A stretch of DNA of 64,000 nucleotides from Cellvibrio japonicus Ueda107 (GCF_000019225.1 NC_010995.1:1310501-1374500); one strand, 5' to 3'. Numbered from the stretch's first letter, positions 1 to 9,287 are shown. The notes: generated from the sequence alone by a model not told the origin. Program-made: numbers and translations.

Positions 1-47
1 TGGTGGGCGGTGATGAGGGCACACTGATCGAAGAGGAAAAAAAGTAA
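1..47 (+). CDS. pyrH: UMP kinase, C-terminal end only
   Basis: Only the last 14 codons are present, ending at TAA 45-47. The tail reads VGGDEGTLIEEEKK; a G-x-x-EGTLI tail is typical of the bacterial UMP kinase PyrH (UMP to UDP, pyrimidine nucleotide synthesis). The position directly before frr matches the usual gammaproteobacterial tsf-pyrH-frr order. The stop codon overlaps the frr ATG by one base. The short length limits certainty, but context supports the call. Confidence 0.75.
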   Translation, partial: VGGDEGTLIEEEKK

Positions 48-604
48 TGATTAATGACATCAAGAAAGACGCAGAGCACCGCATGAAAAAGGCGATTGAA
101 GCCTTGGGTACCAACTTTAAATAAATCCGTACCGGCCGCGCTCACCCGAGCTTGCTGGACGGTGTTCGCGTCAACTACTACGGCACCGAAACTCCCTTAA
201 GCCAGGTAGCCAATATTAATGTGGAAGATGCCCGTACCCTGTCGGTGAGCCCTTGGGAGCGCAACCTGGTGCCCGATATTGAAAAGGCGATCATGAAGTC
301 TGACCTGGGCTTGAATCCCTCTACCAATAACGGTTTGATTCGCATTCCCCTGCCGATGCTGACCGAGGAAACGCGCAAGAATTTCATCAAACAAGCCAGG
401 GCAGAAGCGGAAAATGCCCGGGTGGCGGTGCGCAATGTGCGCCGCGATGTGCTGGCAGATGTCAAAGCCCTGCTGAAAGACAAGGCGATCAGTGAAGACG
501 ACGAGCGCCGTGCCCAGGACGATATCCAGAAAATCACTGACAAGTTCATTGCCGAGGTAGACAAGGCCTTGTCTGCCAAAGAAACCGACTTGATGGCAAT
601 CTAA
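47..604 (+). CDS. frr: Ribosome-recycling factor, interrupted by an in-frame TAA
   Basis: RRF works with EF-G to split post-termination ribosomes and is essential in the bacteria tested. The frame opens at ATG 47 (MINDIKKDAEHRMKKA), preceded by GAGGA at 33-37. It is stopped at codon 26 by TAA 122-124, directly before the conserved IRTGRAHPSLL. The same frame then continues uninterrupted to 604 with the family landmarks VEKAIMKSDLGLNP-like, RIPLPMLTEE and VRNVRRD and a normal C-terminus. Without the stop the protein would be 185 residues, the usual RRF length. Both flanks are in one frame, so this is a nonsense base, not a frameshift. TAA to AAA is one substitution that would restore it. Restart at TTG 152 would lose the first helix of the three-helix bundle. 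A sequence error or a real mutation cannot be told apart here. Confidence 0.85.
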
Positions 605-612
605 CCTCCGTT

Positions 613-633
613 GCCCGGACATGATGTCCGGGC
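613..633 (+). terminator. GC-rich hairpin after frr
   Basis: Arms GCCCGGAC (613-620) and GTCCGGGC (626-633) pair perfectly around a 5-base loop. No T-run follows, so it is at best a weak or Rho-assisted terminator, or an mRNA-stabilising hairpin between frr and uppS. Confidence 0.4.
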
Positions 634-722
634 TCCTGATTCACAGACCTTACCTGTGACCAGCCGATAACAATCACAACAGGCTTTCTATCCCTGACCT
701 CATTCGCTGCCGGGAGACATGC

Positions 723-1472
723 GTGACCCATAACAAGCTTCGTCATGTGGCCATCATCATGGATGGCAACAACCGCTGGGCCAAGCAGCGGGGTATGCCG
801 GGTGTATCCGGTCACAAGGTTGGTGTTGAACGCATTCGCGATGTCATGGCGGCCTGCCAGGAGCTTGAGGTTGAAGTACTCACGGTATTTGCCTTCAGCA
901 GTGAAAATTGGCGGCGCCCCCCCAAAGAGGTGGACGCCTTGATGTCACTGTTCCAGTTGTACCTCAAGAACGAAGCCAAGGCGCTAAAAAAGAAGGACGT
1001 CGCCTTGCGTGTTATCGGTAATCGCAGCCGTTTTTCTCCCTCTATCCAGCAGGCCATTGCCAGTGCGGAAGCGGTAACCCGGGGCGGCTCAACCACCCTG
1101 GTGATTGCTGCCGATTACGGTGGCCGCTGGGATATTGCCCAGGCGGCACAACACTTGGCAGGGCAGGTAGCCAGAGGTGAGTTGTCGGTAGATGAAATTG
1201 ATGAACACAAGCTGGACTCCCTGACCAGCCTTGCTGATCTCCCGCCCCTGGATTTGTTGATTCGCACCGGAGGGGAATTGCGTATCAGCAATTTCCTCCT
1301 CTGGCAGGCCGCCTATGCAGAGCTTTATTTCAGCGATAAATTGTGGCCGGACTTCGATGGCAGTGAACTTAAGCGGGCCGCAGAAAGTTTCTACAGTCGC
1401 CAGCGCCGTTTTGGGATGACGGGAGATCAAATCCTGGCGGCTGATACTTCTGTGGGGGCCGTAGATGCTTAA
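723..1472 (+). CDS. uppS: Undecaprenyl diphosphate synthase (cis-prenyltransferase)
   Basis: It condenses isopentenyl diphosphate with farnesyl diphosphate to make the C55 carrier for peptidoglycan and O-antigen. The 249-residue product shows the family signature HVAIIMDGNNRWAK near the N-terminus (catalytic Asp in MDGN), FAFSSENWRRP in the middle, and LIRTGGELRISNFLLWQ with AYAELYF near the C-terminus. The start is GTG 723. No ATG gives a full N-terminal motif, and the MDGN block lies about 15 residues in, as is normal. It overlaps cdsA by 8 bases, implying translational coupling. Confidence 0.95.
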   Translation: MTHNKLRHVAIIMDGNNRWAKQRGMPGVSGHKVGVERIRDVMAACQELEVEVLTVFAFSSENWRRPPKEVDALMSLFQLYLKNEAKALKKKDVALRVIGNRSRFSPSIQQAIASAEAVTRGGSTTLVIAADYGGRWDIAQAAQHLAGQVARGELSVDEIDEHKLDSLTSLADLPPLDLLIRTGGELRISNFLLWQAAYAELYFSDKLWPDFDGSELKRAAESFYSRQRRFGMTGDQILAADTSVGAVDA

Positions 1473-2304
1473 GCAGCGCCTGATTACTGCCTTGGTACTG
1501 GCAATCATTTTCCTGGCCAGTCTGTTTGTGCTGCCAGCGGGTTACTTTTCGTTTTTTATTGGCGCCGTGTTATTAATCGGTGCCTGGGAATGGTCATCCA
1601 TGTCCGGTTTCCAGGCCATATGGCAGCGGTGCCTTTATGCTGTGGTATTGCTGGGGTTAATGCTGGCGGCGGCGACCTATTTCGGTTTTAGTGGCGAAGC
1701 CCGTCCGACCCTCGATGAAACCTCAATCCGCGATTTGCTGGTGGCGGGATGTGTGTGGTGGGCCCTGGCCCTGCTACTGGTGCAGGGCTACCCAAGTAGC
1801 GCCATCCTGTGGGGCAACCCCTGGGTGCGCCTGCTGATGGGAATCCCCGTATTGTTGCCTGCCTGGGTTGCTTTGGTATATCTGCGCCAGCAAGACTATG
1901 GCGCCTGGCTGGTATTGCTGTTGATTCTGGTGGTTGCCCTGGCAGATAGCGGTGGTTATTTCGCTGGTCGTCGGTTTGGCAAACACAAGCTTGCGCCTCA
2001 TGTCAGTCCGGGAAAAACCTGGGAGGGATTTGCAGGAGGGCTGGTGGCTAACCTATTGTTGGTCCTGGTATTAGCATTGGTATCATCCTGGCAGTGGCTG
2101 CTATTGCTGGTTGTCATAGTGCCGACCAGCCTGGTATCGGTCCTGGGGGATTTGCTGGAGAGTATGGTGAAACGCCATGCCGGATTGAAAGACAGCGGCA
2201 ATATCCTTCCCGGCCATGGCGGTATCCTGGACCGTATTGATGGCATCACGGCCGGCGCCCCGGTATTTGCACTCGCACTGCTTGCCTCGGGCATGGTGGC
2301 CTAG
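1465..2304 (+). CDS. cdsA: Phosphatidate cytidylyltransferase (CDP-diglyceride synthase)
   Basis: This integral inner-membrane enzyme makes CDP-diacylglycerol from phosphatidate and CTP, the branch point of phospholipid synthesis. The 279-residue product is strongly hydrophobic, with several predicted membrane spans. It ends with the CDS signature at about residues 230-258 (S-x-x-KR, then KD, then PGHGGILDRID), whose acidic residues bind metal. The start ATG 1465 lies inside the uppS end, and dxr begins 8 bases after the stop, so the three genes look like one transcript. Confidence 0.95.
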   Translation: MLKQRLITALVLAIIFLASLFVLPAGYFSFFIGAVLLIGAWEWSSMSGFQAIWQRCLYAVVLLGLMLAAATYFGFSGEARPTLDETSIRDLLVAGCVWWALALLLVQGYPSSAILWGNPWVRLLMGIPVLLPAWVALVYLRQQDYGAWLVLLLILVVALADSGGYFAGRRFGKHKLAPHVSPGKTWEGFAGGLVANLLLVLVLALVSSWQWLLLLVVIVPTSLVSVLGDLLESMVKRHAGLKDSGNILPGHGGILDRIDGITAGAPVFALALLASGMVA

Positions 2305-2312
2305 AGGTTTTT

Positions 2313-3509
2313 ATGGGCAGACCGGAATCCATCACGGTTTTAGGCGCTACTGGCTCCATTGGAGTTAGTACCCTGGATGTGATCTCGCGCCATCCCGAGC
2401 GCTACCAGGTCTATGCCTTGACTGCAGAGCGGCGCTGGCAACTCCTGGCGACCCAATGCCTGGAACATCAACCGCGTTATGCGGTGATTCGCGATGCGGA
2501 TTCTGCCGGCCTGCTGGAACAGGAATTGCGCAAGCAGGGGTGTTTGACAGAGGTACTCTATGGTGCCGACGCCCTGGCGTCGGTTGCCGGGGCGTCTGAA
2601 GTGGATATGGTTATGGCCGCCATTGTGGGCGCCGCTGGTCTGTTGCCAACCCTGGCGGCCGTTAAGGCTGGCAAAAAGGTGCTGTTGGCGAATAAGGAAG
2701 TGCTGGTGATGGCGGGTGGGTTATTTACCCAGGCTGTTGCCGAACACGGGGCGCAATTGCTGCCTATCGATAGTGAGCACAATGCAATCTTCCAGTGCTT
2801 ACCCAATCACCGCCCCGATTATTTACAGCAGGGATTGATATCCAGTGGGGTCCGTAAAATCCTGTTGACGGCTTCCGGCGGCCCCTTCCGTAATACCCCG
2901 ATACACGAATTAGCCCGGGTGACTCCGGAGCAGGCCTGTGCCCATCCTAATTGGTCGATGGGGCAAAAGATCTCGGTTGATTCTGCCAGCATGATGAATA
3001 AAGGGCTTGAGCTGATTGAAGCCTGTTGGCTGTTTAATACGTCCCCGCGCCAGGTTGAGGTGGTTATCCACCCGCAGAGTGTTATCCATTCCATGGTGGA
3101 ATACATTGATGGCTCGGTATTGGCCCAGTTGGGTAATCCGGATATGCGCACGCCCATTGCCCATGCCCTGGCATGGCCCGAGCGTATTGAATCCGGCGTA
3201 GCGAGCCTGGATTTGATCATGACCGCACGCCTGGATTTTTCTGCTCCGGATGTGCAGCGCTTCCCGTGCTTGCGTTTGGCGCAGGAGGCGGTGGTTAGCG
3301 GAGGGAATGCACCTGTCCTGTTAAATGCCGCTAATGAAATAGCGGTTGCGGCGTTCCTGGAGCGTCGATTGGGGTTTGATCAGATTCCACGCCTGATCTC
3401 TTCCGTTATGGACGCGATTCCCTTTAGCGAACCGGAAACCCTTGAGCTTGTCCAAGCCGCCGATGCTGAAGCCAGAGCCGTGGCTATGCAGCTGTTGGCC
3501 CGTTGGTAA
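2313..3509 (+). CDS. dxr: 1-deoxy-D-xylulose 5-phosphate reductoisomerase
   Basis: This is the second step of the MEP isoprenoid pathway, converting DXP to 2-C-methylerythritol 4-phosphate with NADPH. The 398-residue product matches the usual length. Motifs in order: GATGSIG (NADPH-binding loop, residues 9-15), LLANKE, PIDSEHNAIFQCL (metal and substrate ligands), ASGGPFR, NWSMGQKISVDSASMMNKGLE, and the HPQSVIHSMVEY block. Its place between cdsA and rseP is conserved in gammaproteobacteria. It supplies precursor for uppS upstream. Confidence 0.96.
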   Translation: MGRPESITVLGATGSIGVSTLDVISRHPERYQVYALTAERRWQLLATQCLEHQPRYAVIRDADSAGLLEQELRKQGCLTEVLYGADALASVAGASEVDMVMAAIVGAAGLLPTLAAVKAGKKVLLANKEVLVMAGGLFTQAVAEHGAQLLPIDSEHNAIFQCLPNHRPDYLQQGLISSGVRKILLTASGGPFRNTPIHELARVTPEQACAHPNWSMGQKISVDSASMMNKGLELIEACWLFNTSPRQVEVVIHPQSVIHSMVEYIDGSVLAQLGNPDMRTPIAHALAWPERIESGVASLDLIMTARLDFSAPDVQRFPCLRLAQEAVVSGGNAPVLLNAANEIAVAAFLERRLGFDQIPRLISSVMDAIPFSEPETLELVQAADAEARAVAMQLLARW

Positions 3510-3535
3510 TCGCCTATGCCTGTTGAGGTGAGTTA

Positions 3536-4909
3536 ATGTCACTAGAGAGTCTTCTTTCCTTTATTCAGACCCTGGCTTCCTTTCTGGTTGCCTTGTTGGT
3601 GCTGGTGACGGTACATGAGTTCGGGCATTTTTATGTGGCGCGCCGCTGTGGTGTCAAAGTACTTCGATTTTCTATCGGTTTTGGGCGGGTTCTCTGGCGT
3701 CGTTATGACAGCCAGGGGACAGAGTATGCTTTTGCGGCCCTGCCTCTTGGCGGTTACGTCAAAATGCTCGATGAGCGTGAGGCACCGGTTGCCCCGGAAG
3801 AGCGACATTTAACCTTTAACCAAAAAAATGTCTGGCAGCGCATTGCCATAGTGGCCGCAGGGCCCATCGCCAACATTATTCTGGCGGTGTTGCTGTTTTG
3901 GGTGCTGCTGGTTCCCGGTTACAAGGATATGATCCCGGTCATTGATTCTGTTGAGCCCGGTTCTGTTGCTGCCGCCGCTGGCCTGGAAACAGGGCAGGAG
4001 ATCCTCGCTATTGACGGTAAGCCGACACCGACCTGGCAGGCGTTAAACCAGGTATTACTGGCCAGACTCGGGGAGACCGGCCCCATCAGCTTTCGTGTGG
4101 CTTATCGCGACTCCCATTTTCAGTATGACTCCGAAACCCAGCTGCAGGATTGGTTAAAAGGCGCTACTGCCCCCGATCCGGTGGCCGGGTTGGGGATTAC
4201 GCTTTACTTGCCAAAAATACCGCCTATAGTGGGCGAGGTTTTGTCGGACAGCCCTGCCCAGTTGGCGGGTTTTCAAGCTGGTGACTCTATTCAGTCCGTT
4301 GATGGCCAGGTGATTGACGATTGGCAGGCGTGGGTAAGCTATGTACGCCTGCATCCCGGGGTACCATTGCAAGTGCAGGTTCTGCGTGCGGGTGAGCCCT
4401 TGGCTATCAGCCTTATTCCCGGCTCAGTAGACGAAAGGGGTAAGAAGATTGGACGTGTAGGTATGGGAGTTCAGCCCTATACCATGCCGGATGAGTTAAT
4501 CCGCCAGTATGAATATGGGGTTGGCGGTGCATTTATCGCCGGGGTGAGCAAAACCTGGGACACCGCAGGGTTTGTACTGCTGTCCATCAAAAAGCTGATA
4601 CTGGGAGAAATCTCCACGAAAAACTTGAGTGGCCCCATCACCATTGCTAAGGTGGCGGGCTCTTCAGCTGAGTCCGGCCTCAAGACATTTGTTGGCTTCC
4701 TGGCATTATTAAGCGTATTCCTGGCCGTGTTCAATTTATTGCCCATACCGGTTTTGGATGGCGGCCATTTATTTTATTACTTCATTGAAGTAATTAAGGG
4801 AAAACCGGTGTCCGAAAGGGTTCAGATGCTGGGGTATCAGCTTGGGCTCTTTGTAGTCATCAGCCTTACCCTGCTGGCGCTCTATAACGATATTACGCAG
4901 TTGGGATAA
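3536..4909 (+). CDS. rseP: Site-2 intramembrane metalloprotease RseP
   Basis: RseP cuts anti-sigma factors such as RseA inside the inner membrane during the envelope stress response and clears remnant signal peptides. The 457-residue protein has the zinc motif HEFGH at residues 27-31 in the first membrane segment and the LDG motif at 407-409, with two PDZ-like regions between (each with a glycine-rich ligand-binding pattern such as AGLETGQEIL and AGFQAGDSI). The start is ATG 3536. It sits between dxr and bamA, as in E. coli. Confidence 0.96.
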   Translation: MSLESLLSFIQTLASFLVALLVLVTVHEFGHFYVARRCGVKVLRFSIGFGRVLWRRYDSQGTEYAFAALPLGGYVKMLDEREAPVAPEERHLTFNQKNVWQRIAIVAAGPIANIILAVLLFWVLLVPGYKDMIPVIDSVEPGSVAAAAGLETGQEILAIDGKPTPTWQALNQVLLARLGETGPISFRVAYRDSHFQYDSETQLQDWLKGATAPDPVAGLGITLYLPKIPPIVGEVLSDSPAQLAGFQAGDSIQSVDGQVIDDWQAWVSYVRLHPGVPLQVQVLRAGEPLAISLIPGSVDERGKKIGRVGMGVQPYTMPDELIRQYEYGVGGAFIAGVSKTWDTAGFVLLSIKKLILGEISTKNLSGPITIAKVAGSSAESGLKTFVGFLALLSVFLAVFNLLPIPVLDGGHLFYYFIEVIKGKPVSERVQMLGYQLGLFVVISLTLLALYNDITQLG

Positions 4910-4964
4910 AACACCTGCCTGTTTGAGCTGAGACCAACCTTCATTGATGATTAGAACAGAATAT

Positions 4965-7622
4965 ATGATGCGAGTTTTGATGCGTTTTTTTTGCTGCCTG
5001 CTGGCGTTTTTTTTATCGGTTGCTGCTCAGGCTCAAAGTTTTCGGGTTAGCGACATTCGCGTTGAGGGCCTGCAACGGGTTTCTGCAGGGACTGTCTTTA
5101 GCGCCCTGCCGATCCGGGTCGGCGACACCATCACCCAATCCGATATTCAAAGTGCTACCCGCGAGTTGTTCAAGGTTGGTTACTTTTCCGACGTCGCTGT
5201 AAAGCGTGATGGCGATGTATTGGTGTTGGTGATCAAGGAGCGCCCCGCCATCAACAAGATTGAGCTGGAAGGTAACAAGGCGATTAAAACGGAAAACCTG
5301 ATGGACAGCCTGAAGGACAATAATTTGTCTGAAGGACAGATTTTCCAGCGCGCCACCCTTGAGGGGATCACCCAGGCACTCCAGCGCGAGTATGTGAACC
5401 AGGGGCGTTATGGTGCCAGCGTTAAAATAGAAATTGAGGAGATGCCGCGCAATCAGGTTAAAGTCCTGGTGAAAATTGACGAAGGCAGTCCCTCGCGCAT
5501 CAAGCAAATCAATATTGTCGGCAACCAGGCATACAGTGATGAAGAACTGGTGGATTTGTTCGAGTTGAAATCGACCGGTATGTGGTCCTGGCTTAATGGT
5601 AACGACAAGTACAATCGCGAAAAGCTTAAGGGGGACCTGGAGCGTCTGGAATCCTGGTATCTGGATCGAGGCTACCTGAAATTTAAAATTGATTCATCAC
5701 AGATATCGTTAAGCCCGGATAAGTCCAAAATATTTATCACTGTAAATATCACCGAAGGCGATATCTACAAAATCAGCGGTGTTGATCTGGCTGGCGATCC
5801 AGCGATCGATGAGCGAATTATCCGCGCCATGATTTTAATGCGCGAAGGACAAACCTTTTCGCAAATCCTGATGACCACTTCGGAAGAGTACATCACCAAA
5901 CGCCTGGGTAATGAAGGTTATACCTTTGCCAAAGTGGAGGGTATGCCAGAGCGTAATGACGAAGAAAAAACGGTAAAAATCACCTTCTTTATCGATCCGG
6001 GCAAGCGTGCTTACGTCAACCGTATCAATTTCCGTGGCAACACCAAAACCGTTGATGAAGTGTTGCGTCGTGAGATGCGTCAAATGGAAGGGGGATCAGC
6101 TTCTACCGCACAAATTGAGCATTCCAAGGTTCGCCTTGAGCGCCTTGGCTTCTTTAAGGAAGTCAAGGTTGAAAACAAAGAAGTTCCCGGAACCTCGGAT
6201 CAAATCGATGTTGAATATACTGTTGAGGAACAGCCATCCGGTAGTATGGGGTTGCAGATAGGTTATGCCCAATATTCCGGGCTGCTGTTCTCCGCCAGCA
6301 TCCAGCAGAACAACTGGTTTGGTACCGGTAAGCAGGTAGGTTTCAGCTTCAGTAAAAACCGTTATCAAACTGCCTACAACTTTAACTACAACGATCCTTA
6401 TTTTACGCCGGATGGGGTGAGTCGCGGATTCAGTGTTTACTATACATCCAGTGATTATGGTGAATACAACATTACGCCATACAGTACTAACGTCTATGGC
6501 GCCAAGGTTAATTTCGGATACCCTATTTCCGATATCCAGCGAATTGGATTTGACTTCGGCCTGCGCAGCCTTGAGGTTGTGCCAACCCGTTATTCGTCAC
6601 AGGAGATTATTCGCTCACCCGTATGGGATGAAAGCGTTGGTTATATCTCGCAAAGTGACAACTACACATTGCTGGAGAAGTATGCTGCGGGGTATGACTT
6701 CCCCAGCGGTACCTATGAGTCGCAGGCATTTACCGAAGACATGCTTAATGCCCCAGGCTTTATCGACCTGTATGGTGATACTTTCAATGATGCACAGTTC
6801 AGTGTCTATTGGCTGAGGTCCACACTCAACCGCGGTATATTGGCTAACCGGGGTGCATCGCAAAACCTGTCCCTGGAAGTATCACTACCCGGCGGTGACC
6901 TTGAATATTACAAAATTAATTACAGTGGCCAATTGTTTGTCCCGCTGACTCGTGCACTGACATTGCGTTTACATACTCGCCTGGGGTATGCGGCAGCCTA
7001 TGGTGATTTAAACGAACTCCCCTTTTTCGAGAATTACTATGCCGGTGGCTTTGGTTCTGTAAGGGGCTTCGAACGCAATACCCTTGGTCCGCGCAGTACA
7101 CCGCAGCGCACCTATGTCACCACAGCGACCACCTGGGATGATATTAATGTCGATGGTATAGCCCAGCAGAACGAGATTTCTGACATGGCTTATGTCCTCT
7201 GTGAAGATCCGGATGCACCTGGTTCCGGCAGTAGTAATGCGGCCCAGGTGTGTGAGCCGGGCAAATTGATGACCGAAATCACCGGCAATACCTACATTGG
7301 CCGTAACCGTGGTGCGTTTGGCGGTAACGTACTTATCCAGGGGGGGGCCGAGGTTCTGTTCCCGCTGCCATTCATCAAGGACCAGCGCTCACTCCAGACG
7401 ACTTTCTTTGTGGATGCCGGTAATGTTTTTGATACGAGTTGCGGTGCTGGCCAGTTAAACTGCTATGATATCGCCGCTGAACGTCTCAATGTCTCGGTCG
7501 GTTTCGGTCTAACCTGGATTTCTGCGTTTGGTCCTATGACATTCAGTATCGCTGAGCCAATCCGTGAAAATGAATATGATCGTAGCGAAGTATTCCAATT
7601 CTCCCTGGGACAAACATTCTAG
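4965..7622 (+). CDS. bamA: Outer-membrane protein assembly factor BamA
   Basis: This is the core of the BAM machine that folds beta-barrels into the outer membrane. The product begins with a Sec signal (hydrophobic run ending AAQAQ), followed by five POTRA repeats (first one FRVSDIRVEGLQRVSAG) and a C-terminal barrel with the conserved loop-6 VRGFERNTLGPR. It ends in F, as outer-membrane proteins do. The start is unresolved: TTG 4944, ATG 4947, 4965, 4968 and 4980 share the frame and none has a clear ribosome site. 4965 is chosen because it gives a normal signal length. The product is about 885 residues, somewhat longer than E. coli BamA; an Asp/Gly/Ser-rich insert around DEDPDAPGSGSSN-like sequence lies in an extracellular loop. 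Confidence 0.95.
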   Translation: MMRVLMRFFCCLLAFFLSVAAQAQSFRVSDIRVEGLQRVSAGTVFSALPIRVGDTITQSDIQSATRELFKVGYFSDVAVKRDGDVLVLVIKERPAINKIELEGNKAIKTENLMDSLKDNNLSEGQIFQRATLEGITQALQREYVNQGRYGASVKIEIEEMPRNQVKVLVKIDEGSPSRIKQINIVGNQAYSDEELVDLFELKSTGMWSWLNGNDKYNREKLKGDLERLESWYLDRGYLKFKIDSSQISLSPDKSKIFITVNITEGDIYKISGVDLAGDPAIDERIIRAMILMREGQTFSQILMTTSEEYITKRLGNEGYTFAKVEGMPERNDEEKTVKITFFIDPGKRAYVNRINFRGNTKTVDEVLRREMRQMEGGSASTAQIEHSKVRLERLGFFKEVKVENKEVPGTSDQIDVEYTVEEQPSGSMGLQIGYAQYSGLLFSASIQQNNWFGTGKQVGFSFSKNRYQTAYNFNYNDPYFTPDGVSRGFSVYYTSSDYGEYNITPYSTNVYGAKVNFGYPISDIQRIGFDFGLRSLEVVPTRYSSQEIIRSPVWDESVGYISQSDNYTLLEKYAAGYDFPSGTYESQAFTEDMLNAPGFIDLYGDTFNDAQFSVYWLRSTLNRGILANRGASQNLSLEVSLPGGDLEYYKINYSGQLFVPLTRALTLRLHTRLGYAAAYGDLNELPFFENYYAGGFGSVRGFERNTLGPRSTPQRTYVTTATTWDDINVDGIAQQNEISDMAYVLCEDPDAPGSGSSNAAQVCEPGKLMTEITGNTYIGRNRGAFGGNVLIQGGAEVLFPLPFIKDQRSLQTTFFVDAGNVFDTSCGAGQLNCYDIAAERLNVSVGFGLTWISAFGPMTFSIAEPIRENEYDRSEVFQFSLGQTF

Positions 7623-7630
7623 GAAAACAC

Positions 7631-7653
7631 AAAGCCCGGCCTCCCCGGGCTTT
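7631..7653 (+). terminator. Hairpin after bamA
   Basis: AAAGCCCGG (7631-7639) pairs with CCGGGCTTT (7645-7653) around a short C-rich loop. Only three T residues follow before GG, so termination would be partial, allowing readthrough into skp and the lpx genes. Confidence 0.55.
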
Positions 7654-7738
7654 GGTGTAGTTAATAACCACTGTTAATTTTTATAGAGGGTAGTGTTGTG
7701 CTTATAACAAAAAAGTATTCGCAGTACTGGCGCTGACT

Positions 7739-8209
7739 ATGATGCCGGTATTTGCCTGGGCCCAAGGCAAGGTTGTAGCGCTTGACCCGCGCGGTGCCGT
7801 TATGGCGACCGCTGTGGCTAAAACCAAGATTGAAAAAATGCAGAAGAATCCCGAGTACGCGGCAGCCAAGGCAAAGCTGGAGGGGTTAGCGGCAGATATC
7901 AAGGCACTTCAGGCAACCTTCCAGAAAGATGGCATGACCTGGAGCGAAGAAAAGCGCGCTGAATCTGAAAAGAAAATGCAAAGTATGGGTGCTGACTACC
8001 AGTTCCAGGGTAAAAAGTTGCAAGCTGAACAACAGGCTGTTGTGCAGGAAGTGATGCAGGAATTGGCTCCCAAGCTGGATGTGGTCATCAAGCAATTGAT
8101 CGAAGCTGAGAACATTGCATTGATCGTTGATGCCAATGCCATTATTGCGGTTAAGCCAGAAGCTAATATCACTGCAAAAGTTACTGAACTGCTTAACAAA
8201 GCCAAATAA
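7739..8209 (+). CDS. skp: Periplasmic chaperone Skp (OmpH family), start codon missing
   Basis: Skp holds unfolded outer-membrane proteins in the periplasm and delivers them to BamA, encoded just upstream. The mature part is a charged, coiled-coil-rich chain with the OmpH pattern (VVALDPRGAVMATAVAK, then a long alpha-helical stretch). The signal peptide is readable in frame from 7703 (YNKKVFAVLALTMMPVFAWAQ), but no ATG, GTG or TTG stands in that frame between the TAG at 7691 and the ATG at 7739, which lies near the end of the signal. A good ribosome site, GAGGG, ends at 7690, followed by GTG/TTG codons in other frames. A single-base indel near 7698-7703 would join them. The coordinates given start at the first in-frame ATG and are therefore too short. 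Confidence 0.85.
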   Translation: MMPVFAWAQGKVVALDPRGAVMATAVAKTKIEKMQKNPEYAAAKAKLEGLAADIKALQATFQKDGMTWSEEKRAESEKKMQSMGADYQFQGKKLQAEQQAVVQEVMQELAPKLDVVIKQLIEAENIALIVDANAIIAVKPEANITAKVTELLNKAK

Positions 8210-8227
8210 TCGATAGCAGGTATTGGT

Positions 8228-9253
8228 TTGAAGCGCTCTTATTCCCTGGCCGAACTGGCTCGTTATCTGGATGCTGAACTAAAGGGCGATCCGGACTACG
8301 AAATAAGGGCGCTTGCCACCCTGCAATCAGCGAGTGCTCACCAGCTTGGTTTTATCGCCAATCCTGTCTACCAAAAGTACCTGGCTACCACCCAGGCGGG
8401 TGCTTTGCTCTTGCGTCCGGATTTTTCCGAGTACTATTCCGGTCATCAGCTACTGGTAGCAAATCCCTACCAGGCCTATGCACACGTATCGGCATTGTTC
8501 GATCCCAGTGTTGAATTTTCGCCAGGCATACACCCCACCGCAGTGATAGGTGATGGCTGCCACCTGGGGCATGGTGTGTCCATCGCAGCCCATGTGGTGC
8601 TTGGGGCCAATGTCAGTTTGGGCGATGGTGCCGCCTTGGGGCCAGGCACAGTGATTGGCGATGATTGTCACATAGGTGCCAGGACTCGCCTTGCCGCCAA
8701 TGTCACCCTTTACCAGGGGGTCAGCCTGGGGGATGACTGTATTCTCCATGCCGGTTGTGTATTGGGTGCAGACGGTTTTGGTTTTGCGCCTTCAGCCGGG
8801 GGCTGGATTAAGATCCACCAGCTTGGCAGTGTCGTGGTGGGTAATCGTGTAGAGATAGGTGCATCTACCTGCATTGATCGCGGTGCACTGGATGATACCC
8901 GTATTGAAGACGGTGTTATTATCGATAATCTGGTGCAAATCGCTCATAATGTCCGGATTGGCAAAAACACCGCAATCGCCGGGCATACGGCAATCGCGGG
9001 CAGTACCCAAATCGGTGCCAACTGTACGATTGCAGGAGCGGTTGGCATTGTTGGGCATTTGCACATCACCGACGGTGTTCATATCACGGCGATGACCCTG
9101 GTAACGCATTCAATTGATAAACCGGGTTCCTACTCATCGGGTACCCCCATGAGTCAGACCCGGGAATGGCGGAAAAACGCAGCGCGATTCCGTCAACTGG
9201 ACGGACTGGCAAATCGTCTGATTAAAATCGAGCGCGATCAAAGCGCCGAATAA
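8228..9253 (+). CDS. lpxD: UDP-3-O-(3-hydroxyacyl)glucosamine N-acyltransferase
   Basis: This is the third committed step of lipid A synthesis, adding the N-linked hydroxyacyl chain. The 341-residue product has an N-terminal uridine-binding domain (SYSLAELARYLDAEL) and then a long left-handed beta-helix of hexapeptide repeats (IGDGCHLGHGV and similar). It carries the conserved GFGFAPS and QIAHNVRIG segments; the His of the latter is the likely catalytic base. The start is TTG 8228, since no ATG fits the conserved N-terminus. It lies 18 bases after skp. Confidence 0.95.
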   Translation: MKRSYSLAELARYLDAELKGDPDYEIRALATLQSASAHQLGFIANPVYQKYLATTQAGALLLRPDFSEYYSGHQLLVANPYQAYAHVSALFDPSVEFSPGIHPTAVIGDGCHLGHGVSIAAHVVLGANVSLGDGAALGPGTVIGDDCHIGARTRLAANVTLYQGVSLGDDCILHAGCVLGADGFGFAPSAGGWIKIHQLGSVVVGNRVEIGASTCIDRGALDDTRIEDGVIIDNLVQIAHNVRIGKNTAIAGHTAIAGSTQIGANCTIAGAVGIVGHLHITDGVHITAMTLVTHSIDKPGSYSSGTPMSQTREWRKNAARFRQLDGLANRLIKIERDQSAE

Positions 9254-9287
9254 ACTATTTTTATTCATTGGCTTGGGGTCTTGGACC

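Noticed and set aside
47..604. Programmed frameshift or recoding in frr
   Set aside because: The frame is the same on both sides of the stop, so a shift would not restore the protein; only a base change or readthrough can.
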